A stretch of 64,000 bases of DNA from SIG78 sp045635745 (GTDB taxonomy: Bacteria > Verrucomicrobiota > Lentisphaeria > Victivallales > Victivallaceae), in the NCBI GenBank assembly GCA_045635745.1, contig JAZTWG010000042.1, positions 1-64,000 of the forward strand. Reading direction: 5' to 3'. The notes beneath the pieces are model-generated. The model was given only the letters and a program-made list of their open reading frames with translations, was not told the origin of the DNA and made no database searches. A program made the translations under genes and the position numbers. Of this stretch, positions 52,507 to 61,917 are shown piece after piece; within the stretch, counting starts at the first letter, position 1; every line of letters begins with the position of its first letter.

Positions 52507-53313
52507 ATGAGCAATACAGCTAAAATCGGTTTTCTCGGTGCCGGCCGGATGGCGACAGCCATTGCCGGCGGTATGGTTAAAAATGAGTTTGCAAGTCAGG
52601 ATATAATCGCCTACGATTGTCTGCCGGCGGCTCTTGAGATATTTTCTGCGGCTACCGGCGCTGCGAGTGCAAGCGATCCGGTGAGCATGGCCGATGCTTG
52701 CGATGCAATTGTGCTGGCGGTGAAACCGCAGTATCTGGCCGAAGCACTCAAGCCGCTTGCCGGAAAATTGAAAAATAAACTGGTAATTTCCATTGTTGCG
52801 GGTATGTCGTTGGAAAAGCTCGGTTCGCTGACCGGAGCCTGCCGGATTGTGCGGGTAATGCCCAATACTCCGGCTCTGGTGGGCGAGGGGTGCGGGGCTT
52901 ATGCTGTTTCGGCATCGGCAACAGAAAATGACAGGTTGCTGGCGGAAAAAATCCTTTCTTCCATTGGTGGATTTTATGCTTTGAATGAAAAACAGCTCGA
53001 TGCGGTAACTGCGGTTTCCGGTTGCGGGCCGGCTTATGTTTACGAACTTATTCAGGCTATGGCCGATGGCGGGGTTACGCTGGGGCTGCCGCGCGATCTG
53101 GCTAAAAAACTGGCGGCGGCAACGGTGCGTGGTGCCGCTTCGATGGTTTTGTCTTGCGATACACATCCCACTGAATTGCGTGATCAGGTCTGTTCGCCCG
53201 GCGGCGCTACGATCTGTGCGGTAAATCATTTGGCTGCAAAAGGGTTCAACAGCGCGATTGTTGAGGCTGAATTGGCGGCATACAAGCGTTCGGTGGAACT
53301 GGGCAAAGAGTAA
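52507..53313 (+). CDS. proC: Pyrroline-5-carboxylate reductase
   Basis: 268 residues, normal for ProC. N-terminal Rossmann motif 'IGFLGAGRMATAIAGGMV', then 'VLAVKPQYLAEAL', 'IVRVMPNTPALVGEGCGAY' and the C-terminal 'VSGCGPAYVYELIQAMADGG' with 'QVCSPGGATICAV'. It reduces pyrroline-5-carboxylate to L-proline with NAD(P)H in the cytoplasm. It lies in a run of envelope and central-metabolism genes. Confidence 0.95.
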   Translation: MSNTAKIGFLGAGRMATAIAGGMVKNEFASQDIIAYDCLPAALEIFSAATGAASASDPVSMADACDAIVLAVKPQYLAEALKPLAGKLKNKLVISIVAGMSLEKLGSLTGACRIVRVMPNTPALVGEGCGAYAVSASATENDRLLAEKILSSIGGFYALNEKQLDAVTAVSGCGPAYVYELIQAMADGGVTLGLPRDLAKKLAAATVRGAASMVLSCDTHPTELRDQVCSPGGATICAVNHLAAKGFNSAIVEAELAAYKRSVELGKE

Positions 53314-53344
53314 AACAATCGGGGGGGAAGGTTTTGGACTTGAA

Positions 53345-54172
53345 ATGTTTGAGTTGTGGACTGTAAGTTCTGAATTTATTCTCCTGACGGCATTATTGCT
53401 GGTTTTCTGGCGTTTATATCTTCAGCGCCAGCGGTTTGAACGGGAAAAAGCGGAGTTTGAACAGCGGTATTCTGATTTGAACGATGCCGGACTGCGTTTA
53501 CTGGAGCTGAAAGAAGCACTGGAACTCGAACAGAAAAAATCCGCACGTTTGCTGCGCAATATATTACCGGAGCGGGTGATCCGCGATCTGCAGGAAAAAG
53601 GCGAAAGTACGCCTGAACGTTTTGGCAATGTTTCCATACTTTTTGCTGATATAGTCAATTTTACCGGCATAGTCTCCAGTATGGATCCTGACGAGCTTAT
53701 TGTGGAGCTCAATGATATATTCGGCGCTTTTGATATGATTTTTGCTGCACATAATTGCGAACGGATCAAAACGGTCGGAGATTCTTATATGGCTGTGGGC
53801 GGCATGTTCCGGCAAGACGGCGGGCATTGCCGTGATCTGGTGTTGGCCGCGATCGAAGCGCGTGATTATCTGGCCAAACGCAATCAGCAGCCGGGTGTCC
53901 GGCGTTGGCAGATGCGTTTTGGTGTGCATTGCGGTTCAGTTGTGGGTGGTATTGTCGGACGCGAAAGATATATCTACGATATTTTCGGCGATACAGTAAA
54001 TACTGCCTCCCGGATCGAACACGCTTCAGAAGCTATGAAGATCAATGTATCAAGCGATGTATACAACAAATTGCGCGATGAGTTTGATTTTACTTTGCGG
54101 GGAATGGTTGAAGTGAAAGGCAAGGGGGCACTGGAAATGTTTTTTGTCAATGGAGTAAAAGAAGAGTCATGA
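53345..54172 (+). CDS. Membrane-anchored class III adenylate cyclase
   Basis: 275 residues from the ATG at 53345, just upstream of an N-terminal TM helix ('FILLTALLLVFWRLYL'); an ORF extension overlapping proC is unlikely. A coiled stretch (about 30-85) leads to the cyclase domain: 'VSILFADIVNFTGIVSS' (metal Asp), 'ERIKTVGDSYMAVGG' (second Asp, specificity Lys), then 'YIYDIFGDTVNTASRIE' (specificity Asp, transition-state Asn and Arg). The Lys/Asp pair points to ATP rather than GTP. It makes cAMP. The glycosyltransferase gene overlaps its end by four bases. Confidence 0.88.
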   Translation: MFELWTVSSEFILLTALLLVFWRLYLQRQRFEREKAEFEQRYSDLNDAGLRLLELKEALELEQKKSARLLRNILPERVIRDLQEKGESTPERFGNVSILFADIVNFTGIVSSMDPDELIVELNDIFGAFDMIFAAHNCERIKTVGDSYMAVGGMFRQDGGHCRDLVLAAIEARDYLAKRNQQPGVRRWQMRFGVHCGSVVGGIVGRERYIYDIFGDTVNTASRIEHASEAMKINVSSDVYNKLRDEFDFTLRGMVEVKGKGALEMFFVNGVKEES

Positions 54173-55215
54173 GAGAACTTGTCGGCTTTTATCCGCGTTA
54201 CAGCGAACTGGGAGCCTCCAGCCGCCATCGTTTTTACTCCTACTGGCAGCGCCTGATTGCTGATAATGCTCCGGTTGGGATCTACCCCGGAATGAGCGAT
54301 GACTATCTGCGCCGGCTTTACACTGGTAACGGCGTGGGCAGATTTCTGCAGCTGCGGGAATTTATGCACATGTTTAAACGCGCGCTGAATTTGTGTGATA
54401 ATCTGATAATCGAGTACGAACTGATCCCCGGATTACCCTGGTGTTTGGAAAAGTTGTGGTTGAAAAATCATTCTTATATACTGAATTTTGATGATAACGT
54501 GTGGGTGAAGTACCAAAAGAATCCGCTTTTGCGCGATAAATTTGATTTATTGACTCAACATGCAGCCGGCATAATCGCCGCCAACAGCTTTCTTTATGAA
54601 AAAGTAAGAGCTCTTAATAAAAATGTATGTCTGATTCCGACGGTAGTTGATCTGGATAAATATGCCGGTGATACAAATAAATTTGAAACTTTTACTGCTG
54701 TGTGGATCGGTACGCCGGTAACTTATCAGTATCTGGAAGCTTTTCTGGGAACATTGCAAAGTATTTTCAACACTCCTGACTGCCGTCTGCTGGTCGTTGC
54801 CCGCAAAGAGTTGGGGACAACGCGGCCGCTTGCCGGGGTTAATGCTGAATATGTGGATTGGTCGGAGGATACCGAAGCCATGCTGTTGAAGCAATGTCAT
54901 ATCGGGTTGATGCCTTTGACGGATGATGAGTTTTCGCGCGGCAAGTCGGCATTCAAACTTTTGCAGTATCAGGCGGCAGGGTTGCCGGTGGCAGCGTCGC
55001 CGGTGGGCGAAAACAAACTGGTTGTAGAGCAGGGAAAAAATGGTTTTTGTGCCGATTCTGCTGCCGAATGGGTCGAAGCTGTGAACAATTTGCGCTGCAG
55101 CCGCGATCTTTATTTGCGGTGCAGCAATTATGCCCTTGAAAAAGCCCGTGAATACTCAATTCAGAAGTATTACCCCATTTTTAAGGATTTCGTATATAAA
55201 ACTTTTAACATCTGA
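54169..55215 (+). CDS. GT4-like glycosyltransferase
   Basis: 348 residues. GT-B layout: N-terminal 'GFYPRYSELGASSRHRFYSYW', a middle 'AAGIIAANSFLYEKVRAL' and 'LIPTVVDLDKYAG', and the C-terminal nucleotide-sugar site 'IGLMPLTDDEFSRGKSAFKLLQYQAAGLPVAASP' read as 'G..P..D.E...GKS..K..QY.A.GLPV', where the Glu and Lys fit GT4. It transfers a sugar to an envelope acceptor; donor and acceptor are unknown. It starts inside the cyclase stop (ATGA). Confidence 0.8.
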   Translation: MRELVGFYPRYSELGASSRHRFYSYWQRLIADNAPVGIYPGMSDDYLRRLYTGNGVGRFLQLREFMHMFKRALNLCDNLIIEYELIPGLPWCLEKLWLKNHSYILNFDDNVWVKYQKNPLLRDKFDLLTQHAAGIIAANSFLYEKVRALNKNVCLIPTVVDLDKYAGDTNKFETFTAVWIGTPVTYQYLEAFLGTLQSIFNTPDCRLLVVARKELGTTRPLAGVNAEYVDWSEDTEAMLLKQCHIGLMPLTDDEFSRGKSAFKLLQYQAAGLPVAASPVGENKLVVEQGKNGFCADSAAEWVEAVNNLRCSRDLYLRCSNYALEKAREYSIQKYYPIFKDFVYKTFNI

Positions 55216-55227
55216 AAGGCGTCTGCA

Positions 55228-56697
55228 ATGAACTTTGAAGAGCTTTTTTGCGTGGAAACAGCTCCTATGCCGGCAATAATTATTATCTTCGGAGCCACCG
55301 GCGATCTTGCTCAACGTAAACTTTTTCCAGCGTTACGCAATTTGCATGACCGGAATTTGTTTAATGAAAGCTCTCTGATCATAGCCTGCGGCAGACGGGA
55401 TTATGATGACAAATCGTTCCGGGAGCTTATCGGTGGTGATGCTGAATTTTTAAAACATATCTGTTATTGCTGCGGCGATAACACCGATGATTTGCTCTAT
55501 TATAAACTCGAAGAGATAATTTCCAGCTCAAATGCTGATGCCGAAACCTGCCGTTACAATATTCTTTTTTATCTGGCATTGGCTGCAGATGATATGCTCA
55601 AAGTGTGCGCCAAACTTTCAGCTCACGGACTTTTACGCAGCAATGGGCGCGACAGCTGCTGGCGGCATGTGGTGTTTGAAAAACCTTTCGGCTACGATCT
55701 GCAGTCGGCCAGAACTCTTAATAATGAATTGCATAAATTGCTTGACGAAAATCAGATCTACCGCATAGATCATTATCTGGGCAAGGAAACGGTGCAGAAT
55801 ATACTTATGCTGCGTTTCGCCAATGTGATTTTTGAGCCGTTGTGGCGCTCTGAATATATTGAACGCGTGGAAATAACTGCCGCAGAGGCGCTGGGCGTGG
55901 AGCGGCGTGGCAAATATTACGATAAAGCCGGGGCTTTGCGTGATATGTTTCAGAATCACATGCTGCAGCTTTTGAGTTTGACGGCTATGGAAGTGCCGGG
56001 AAACTTTGAAGCCGATGCCGTCCGGGATGAAAAGGTCAAACTGTTGCGGGCGATCAGGCCGTTTGATCTCAATAATCTGGAGGCTCAAATAGTTCGGGGG
56101 CAGTATTCCGGTTTTGATGATATGCCTGCTTACCGGCAGGAAAAAGATGTTGACAGTTCATCCAATACTGAAACTTATGTTGCGGTCAAGCTCATGATCG
56201 ATAACTGGCGCTGGCGCAATGTACCATTTTTTCTGCGCTCCGGCAAGCGAATGACGGCAAAAAAGAGTGAAATAGCCATTACATTCAAAAATATACCGCA
56301 TTCCATTTTTCCGAATATGCCGCCGGATACGCTGGCGGCCAATACTCTGGTAATGAGTATTTATCCGACCGAGGGCGTGACTTTGAGTCTGCAGGCCAAG
56401 AAGCCCGGACCAAAACTTTGCATCGGCACTATGAAACTGGATTTTTCGTATGAAGCATTGGGTAAAACTGCCGCCGATGATGCGTATGAACGGCTGCTGC
56501 TGGATGCTCTGTTGGGGGACCCGACACTGTTTATCCGCAGTGACTTTATTGATGAAGCGTGGAAACTGCTGACCCCGGTTCTGGAATTCTGGCAGCAATC
56601 CGCTGTTCCGCCGGAGTTCTACCCTGCCGGCAGCGCCGGCCCGGTTGGAGCTGAAAAACTCACAGCTCCGGCAAACTGGCGTCCGCTGGAGCTGTAA
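55228..56697 (+). CDS. zwf: Glucose-6-phosphate 1-dehydrogenase
   Basis: 489 residues, normal length. Coenzyme site 'IIFGATGDLAQRKLFPAL', substrate loop 'EKPFGYDL', catalytic motif 'RIDHYLGKETVQNIL' with the catalytic His and Lys, and 'FLRSGKRM' near residue 335. It oxidises glucose 6-phosphate to 6-phosphogluconolactone, giving NADPH. It is last in the + run; no lactonase or gnd gene is adjacent. Convergent with der, with 24 bases between. Confidence 0.97.
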   Translation: MNFEELFCVETAPMPAIIIIFGATGDLAQRKLFPALRNLHDRNLFNESSLIIACGRRDYDDKSFRELIGGDAEFLKHICYCCGDNTDDLLYYKLEEIISSSNADAETCRYNILFYLALAADDMLKVCAKLSAHGLLRSNGRDSCWRHVVFEKPFGYDLQSARTLNNELHKLLDENQIYRIDHYLGKETVQNILMLRFANVIFEPLWRSEYIERVEITAAEALGVERRGKYYDKAGALRDMFQNHMLQLLSLTAMEVPGNFEADAVRDEKVKLLRAIRPFDLNNLEAQIVRGQYSGFDDMPAYRQEKDVDSSSNTETYVAVKLMIDNWRWRNVPFFLRSGKRMTAKKSEIAITFKNIPHSIFPNMPPDTLAANTLVMSIYPTEGVTLSLQAKKPGPKLCIGTMKLDFSYEALGKTAADDAYERLLLDALLGDPTLFIRSDFIDEAWKLLTPVLEFWQQSAVPPEFYPAGSAGPVGAEKLTAPANWRPLEL

Positions 56698-56721
56698 AAG
56701 TTATTTTGAAATAAGTTTATA

Positions 56722-58218
56722 TTATTTCTTGCGGCGTTTTTTCGGTTCACCGCGGCCCGGAGTGTGGAAGTTTGCCACTTTCTTGGGGCGGTCGCGCAAG
56801 TCAAGCAATACCGGCACGCCGATAAAGCCGAATGCCTTACGCAGTTCTGCTGCCAGATACGCTTTGTAGTTGGGCGCACAGTTGGAAGCCTTGTTCACAA
56901 ACATAAGAAAATGCGGCGGCACATGCCCCGTCATTGTTGCGTAATAAAACTTCAACGGCGAAACTCCCACCACCGGCGGTGAAAGCCGTTCAAAAGCATC
57001 CAGTATCACCCGGTTGACCAATGCGGTGGAGGGATGCAGTTCCAGCTGTTCTGCTACGGTGGAAATCATATCCAGCAGCGTATTCAAATGCAGCCGTTTG
57101 AGTGCGCTGGTAAAGACCACCGGGGCATATGCCAGACCGGGCAGATCGTTGCGGAGCATCTGGTGCAGAGCTTTGATCTTGGCTTCGCTGGCACAGAGAT
57201 CATATTTATTGGCTACGATAATACATGGTTTATTGTTGCGTTCGATCATGCCGGCAATGCGGCGATCCTGCGCAGTGATGCTGTTTTCGCCGGCTTCAAC
57301 TGCCATGATGACCAGCTCGGCGTGTCCGATGGCGGCTTCGGCGCGCATAACACTGAATTTTTCGACCGCATCGTGCACCTTGGCGGTTTTACGCAACCCG
57401 GCGGTATCCACCAGGATCGCCGGGCGCTGTTCGCCGTGAAACTTGATTGAGAAGTCTATATCCACCGCATCGCGCGTAGTACCGGCCACATCGCTGGTGA
57501 TCACGCGTTCTTCGCCGAGAAGTGCATTGACCAGGCTGGATTTGCCCACATTGGGGCGCCCTACAATGGCAATCCGCAAAGGATGTACAGCGGACGGGGA
57601 GGGCGTATCAGGATTTTCATCTTCATTATCCGCATCAAGCGCCGCATCTGTTGCCGTTTGAGTCAATTCTGCCGGGAGCAGTTCAAAAACTTTTTCCAGC
57701 AGTTGATCTATGCCGCTGCGGTGCAGGCACGATATGGGTACGATATCGGCAAAACCCCAACAGGAAAACTCTACGCTTTCGGCCGCAAGTTTTACATTAT
57801 CGCTTTTATTGGCAGCTACAATGATCGGTTTGCCGGTGGAACGCAATTCTTCGGCAACTGCTTCATCCATGGGGATCAATCCCTGCTGGACATTGACCAC
57901 CATGATCAGTACATCGGCATCGGCTACCGCCTGAAATACCTGATTGGCAATGTGTTCATCCCACTTGTCAATATTGCGGGAAGCCCCCATGGTGCCCAGC
58001 CCGCCGGTATCGATCAGCTGAAAGTGCTGTCCATGAAAACTGCCGGTGGCGGCAACCCGGTCGCGGGTGACTCCGCTTTGTTCATGTACGATCGCCATTC
58101 TTCTGCCGATTATGGAATTGAACAAACTTGATTTGCCCACATTGGGGCGCCCCACAATGGCAATAACCGGCTGGCGAGGGGTGGCGTTTTCGGGTATGTC
58201 TGAAGATTTTTTCATCAT
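56722..58218 (-). CDS. der: Ribosome-assembly GTPase Der (EngA)
   Basis: 498 residues with two tandem G domains. G1 motifs: 'GRPNVGKSSLFNSI' and, about 220 residues later, 'GRPNVGKSSLVNALL'. G3 'DTGGLG' and 'DTAGLR'; G4 'ANKSD' and 'ANKYD'. The C-terminal KH-like domain ends in a basic tail 'GEPKKRRKK'. Der binds the 50S subunit during assembly. The linker between the G domains (Asp/Glu/Pro-rich) is somewhat long. Last gene of the minus operon starting at 62832. Confidence 0.97.
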   Translation of the reverse strand: MMKKSSDIPENATPRQPVIAIVGRPNVGKSSLFNSIIGRRMAIVHEQSGVTRDRVAATGSFHGQHFQLIDTGGLGTMGASRNIDKWDEHIANQVFQAVADADVLIMVVNVQQGLIPMDEAVAEELRSTGKPIIVAANKSDNVKLAAESVEFSCWGFADIVPISCLHRSGIDQLLEKVFELLPAELTQTATDAALDADNEDENPDTPSPSAVHPLRIAIVGRPNVGKSSLVNALLGEERVITSDVAGTTRDAVDIDFSIKFHGEQRPAILVDTAGLRKTAKVHDAVEKFSVMRAEAAIGHAELVIMAVEAGENSITAQDRRIAGMIERNNKPCIIVANKYDLCASEAKIKALHQMLRNDLPGLAYAPVVFTSALKRLHLNTLLDMISTVAEQLELHPSTALVNRVILDAFERLSPPVVGVSPLKFYYATMTGHVPPHFLMFVNKASNCAPNYKAYLAAELRKAFGFIGVPVLLDLRDRPKKVANFHTPGRGEPKKRRKK

Positions 58219-58236
58219 TCAATATCTTTCTTCGGG

Positions 58237-61200
58237 TTATGCTCCCGGTTTTTCCGGGTGCAGTTTCAAATTTACATTCAATTCTATTTCACCATCAAAT
58301 CCCTGTTCGCCGGGCAGCGCCGGTCGGAACGGAGTGGCAGCGCGCCGCCCCTGATAAACAAACGGCACGGGTGCGGCCGGTGTGCCTTCGGCTTTGAGCT
58401 GCATATTTACTTCGCCGGAGGTGGTTGTTATCGCAAAATCAGATCTGGTGCATTTCATTGCCCGCAGAATTGCCAACGCAAAATTCCGGTATTGAGTATC
58501 GCGAATACGGATCACAGAAGTATTTTTCAGTTCAATAGCCAGCAATTCGCCGGACGGAGAATTGAATTTAAGCTTGGATTGTTTGATTATAAGATCACTC
58601 CCGGCTGCCATGGCGGACAATGAACCATTTAATTTTGCATGACTTTTTATACAGTTTACCCCCAGCTGGCTGAAGAATTTATCCAGCGGCAGATCCTGAA
58701 CTGTAAACTGCATGTTGCTATTGTTTTTTTTCAGCGGCAGCTGCTGTTTGATCGCTTGAGTAAGACTGAATGAACCTCCCAATAAGCGACCGCTCCATCC
58801 GGAGATCAGCAAATCATTGCTGCTACAGGATAAATTAACTTCGTTATCCGAGGTTAACCAGTTCTGCCAGTGCAATTTACCAATACTTATATCGTGCGGC
58901 CGGATAAGCATGTTTTCGCCATTGAACGCCATAACAGTATCGGCTGTGACTCCTTCGGCAGTAATATTGCCGATCTGCCAGTCGGAGTTTATACTGTGGA
59001 GTTTTATATTGTTTTGCGTGGGCGATTTATCGCGTACTGTTCCGCTGCTTTCAATGATAAAACTGCCGCGCAATGCGGTTGCTGCAAATGGCAGCGGCAG
59101 ATATTTTTTCAAATCCAGAGGAACGGCAAGTGTAGCTTCCGGCAGATTCCAACTCCATTGCAGGGTGTCTTCATTGGGCGGCAGCTGCCATGAAGCTTCG
59201 AGTCGGGCAGGGGCGTTGTTGAAGTTAGCAAGAGTCATCTTGCCGGATAGTTTCAGCTGATGTCTGCCGGAGGTGGTCAGATTTTCCGGCAGCAGGAAAA
59301 AATGTTCTATTCCGGCAGTAATTTTACCTTCTTTAATGCCTTTGTAAATTACTTCGCCGGCACTGAAACTTCCGCTTTTCAGACGGGTCGGTTCTTTGGC
59401 CGCTGCCAGAAACGGCAAGGTAAGTTTTGCCTGACGCAATTCCAGATGGCCCTGGACATCGCTGATTGCTGCATTGTCAAATTTTATGATTCCGGCAATA
59501 TGATCTTTTTTTTCTGCCGTAAACTCTACATTCAATTGCGGCACTGTGGCGCTGAAGCACCGTCCCAACACGTTGGCCTTGTTCAGGGTTAGATTGCATT
59601 GCGCCAGCGGTTGTCGGCCGATCTGGTACAATAATGCCCCCTGCATATTTTCGCTGCCGGTATGAAAGTTGCCGTATTGGGTGGAAAATTGAGCCATATC
59701 AGCCAGCAGTTCGACTTTGAAATCATCTGCGCTGGTGTCGGAAAAAATAATATTGGCTGACAGTGAACCTGGGCCGGACGTTCCATTGCCGAATTCCCCC
59801 CGCAAAGTGTTGTATTGAACTGACTCGAAACTGCTGTTTATATTCCACTCCTGCGGAGATATCTTGTTGAATTGCCATTTGCTGCGACTGAAATGAGCAT
59901 TGAAGAATTGTTTGGCTGCCTGCAGAGAATCAGCTTCAAAAACTATACTGCCCGGCAGTTGAGTCAGGGTATTGCCGGAAAATTTTGCCGAACACTTGAG
60001 TATTTCAGTTGTCAGTCCCGGTACAATATTTATTCGTGCGGTGTTTGCGGAAGCTGTTCCGCGAAGCTTGCCCGAAGTGTTTTTATTATCCCACTCTATT
60101 GCTGCAGAGAGTGTTTTCAAATCATCTTTACCTGAAATCAATTCATCAGCCTGCAGCTGTACGCTGGCTTGAGAGAGCTGCCAATTTTCCACCATAGCTT
60201 TGCCAAGCATGGAAAATCCGACCAGACGGGAAACTTGTTTTTGGTGATCAAAGATAAATTTATCTGCTTTTAAATCTAACGAGCGAACATTTATTTTTTT
60301 GAAGTTTGCAAGCGTATTGAGTTCAGTAGCAATTCGGCCGTTTGCAATATCGGCATTCCAGTGAGGTGTTATTATCCGGATTCCCGGAGTCGCCGTCGAA
60401 ACAAAAATATCAATTTTTTCGTCTTCAGTCGGGCGCAGATCGATCTTGCCTGATATTTCAGGTATGGCGATTTCACCGGAACTGGATACCGCAGTAAGTT
60501 CTTTGAAATTATAGTGCAGCAAATGCTGGTCGGGGCGGTCCGCCATGCCGAAGTGCGACATGGCGTTGAGATATCCGCTGCTGGATTTGATGGTGTTGTT
60601 TTGGGGTAACGCGTAAATCTCCAATGCGTTGAAATGCAAATCATGTACTGCTGTGCCGGATGAGCCGCAACCGTAGGCTTTGAAGGTGAATTTTTCCGGC
60701 TGCAGCAAAACTTTTATTTGCGGTAAATTCAGTTTCAAAGCTTCTTTGGGCAAAATTGCACGTTCCTGACTGACGATTTGCCACTTATTGCTTTGCAGAT
60801 TCCATGAACCGTGAATTTTATCCGGGAAATTTTTCTGCAGCGATCCAGAACCTTTTTTACCGGAAGGCATAAGCATATTAAGCAATGTTTGCTGGATATT
60901 GCATTGTGCATCAAGCGTTATTACCGGACGGCGCGGAGAATATTTCAGTTCAATATTCTGCAAATGCACATTACCGTGATCTTTGCTTGTAAACTCCGGA
61001 ATACGGCAGATGAAACGGGATTTATTTTTTTGCAAAGAAATTTCAAATGGTTCTATTTGCTTGAAATCGTATTTGTAGAAACGCAAACATTGCGGGGCAA
61101 GTTTGCCTGAAAATTCAAACTCTCTGATGGCAAGTTCAGGATAGCTGGCAGAAAAATTACCTCGGCCGGAGAAATCTGCACCTTGCAGTACGCTTATTGC

Positions 61201-61896
61201 CCGGAGTGGAAGTTTGGCCCGCAGCAGTATTTCCTGCAGAAATATAGTTGGGATATTGCCGCTATGATCAAAACTCAAACAGTTGTTGTTCTGATCGATA
61301 ACAGCGCTCCATGAACCGGCGGATTTTTTCTCGCCGATGGGAAATATCCGGCCGGCAATAGAGAGTTTTTCGCTCTGATCGCGGACTATGGTTAGCTCTA
61401 CTCTGCTTGAAGGTTTGCCTTTGCCGATGCTGAAAAATGCCTCTATTGTAAGCGGTATATATCTGCCGTCCGGGGCAGGCGGCAGAGCTGATAAAACTTT
61501 GACCATATCTTGCAGGATTATACCGTTAAGGCGGATCTTTCCTGCAGCACTATCCACCACAAGGTGCGATTTTTTCAGGTGTAATTCCGTAATCCTGGCA
61601 TTTTTTATGCTGTTGCGGAAGTCAAAATCAAACCTGAGTTCCGCTTCCGGAGCTTTGAAGAGTTCTTCTCCGGCTTTACCGAGTTCCACATCTTTCAGCA
61701 GCAGGGTTTTGAATGCGCCGGCTTTTACTTCTCCTGCCCGGAGCAAGCCGCGCTGCGGCTGCAGGTAGGAGTTTTGAATATTTTCAAGCCAATACCCCGG
61801 CAGATACCGGAAAAAAAGCACCCCGGCAGCTGTCAACAGTAAAACTGCCGGCAGAACTGCGGCGATGATACAGATTTTCCGTTTTGTATTGCTCAT
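58237..61896 (-). CDS. AsmA/YdbH-like large envelope protein
   Basis: 1219 residues from the ATG at 61896 with GGAA upstream; the frame also has a TTG five codons earlier. A TM anchor ('IIAAVLPAVLLLTAAGVLFF') is followed by about 1180 residues of repetitive beta-rich sequence. The C-terminal 110 residues ('AIELKNTSVIRIRDTQYRNFALAIL' and 'GFDGEIELNVNLKLHPEK') fit the YdbH domain. AsmA-like proteins (YhdP, TamB, YdbH) form periplasm-spanning grooves that carry phospholipids to the outer membrane; that role is inferred. It lies between the formyltransferase-like gene and der. Confidence 0.7.
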   Translation of the reverse strand: MSNTKRKICIIAAVLPAVLLLTAAGVLFFRYLPGYWLENIQNSYLQPQRGLLRAGEVKAGAFKTLLLKDVELGKAGEELFKAPEAELRFDFDFRNSIKNARITELHLKKSHLVVDSAAGKIRLNGIILQDMVKVLSALPPAPDGRYIPLTIEAFFSIGKGKPSSRVELTIVRDQSEKLSIAGRIFPIGEKKSAGSWSAVIDQNNNCLSFDHSGNIPTIFLQEILLRAKLPLRAISVLQGADFSGRGNFSASYPELAIREFEFSGKLAPQCLRFYKYDFKQIEPFEISLQKNKSRFICRIPEFTSKDHGNVHLQNIELKYSPRRPVITLDAQCNIQQTLLNMLMPSGKKGSGSLQKNFPDKIHGSWNLQSNKWQIVSQERAILPKEALKLNLPQIKVLLQPEKFTFKAYGCGSSGTAVHDLHFNALEIYALPQNNTIKSSSGYLNAMSHFGMADRPDQHLLHYNFKELTAVSSSGEIAIPEISGKIDLRPTEDEKIDIFVSTATPGIRIITPHWNADIANGRIATELNTLANFKKINVRSLDLKADKFIFDHQKQVSRLVGFSMLGKAMVENWQLSQASVQLQADELISGKDDLKTLSAAIEWDNKNTSGKLRGTASANTARINIVPGLTTEILKCSAKFSGNTLTQLPGSIVFEADSLQAAKQFFNAHFSRSKWQFNKISPQEWNINSSFESVQYNTLRGEFGNGTSGPGSLSANIIFSDTSADDFKVELLADMAQFSTQYGNFHTGSENMQGALLYQIGRQPLAQCNLTLNKANVLGRCFSATVPQLNVEFTAEKKDHIAGIIKFDNAAISDVQGHLELRQAKLTLPFLAAAKEPTRLKSGSFSAGEVIYKGIKEGKITAGIEHFFLLPENLTTSGRHQLKLSGKMTLANFNNAPARLEASWQLPPNEDTLQWSWNLPEATLAVPLDLKKYLPLPFAATALRGSFIIESSGTVRDKSPTQNNIKLHSINSDWQIGNITAEGVTADTVMAFNGENMLIRPHDISIGKLHWQNWLTSDNEVNLSCSSNDLLISGWSGRLLGGSFSLTQAIKQQLPLKKNNSNMQFTVQDLPLDKFFSQLGVNCIKSHAKLNGSLSAMAAGSDLIIKQSKLKFNSPSGELLAIELKNTSVIRIRDTQYRNFALAILRAMKCTRSDFAITTTSGEVNMQLKAEGTPAAPVPFVYQGRRAATPFRPALPGEQGFDGEIELNVNLKLHPEKPGA

Positions 61897-61917
61897 AAAA
61901 TAAATTTCCAATTCGCT

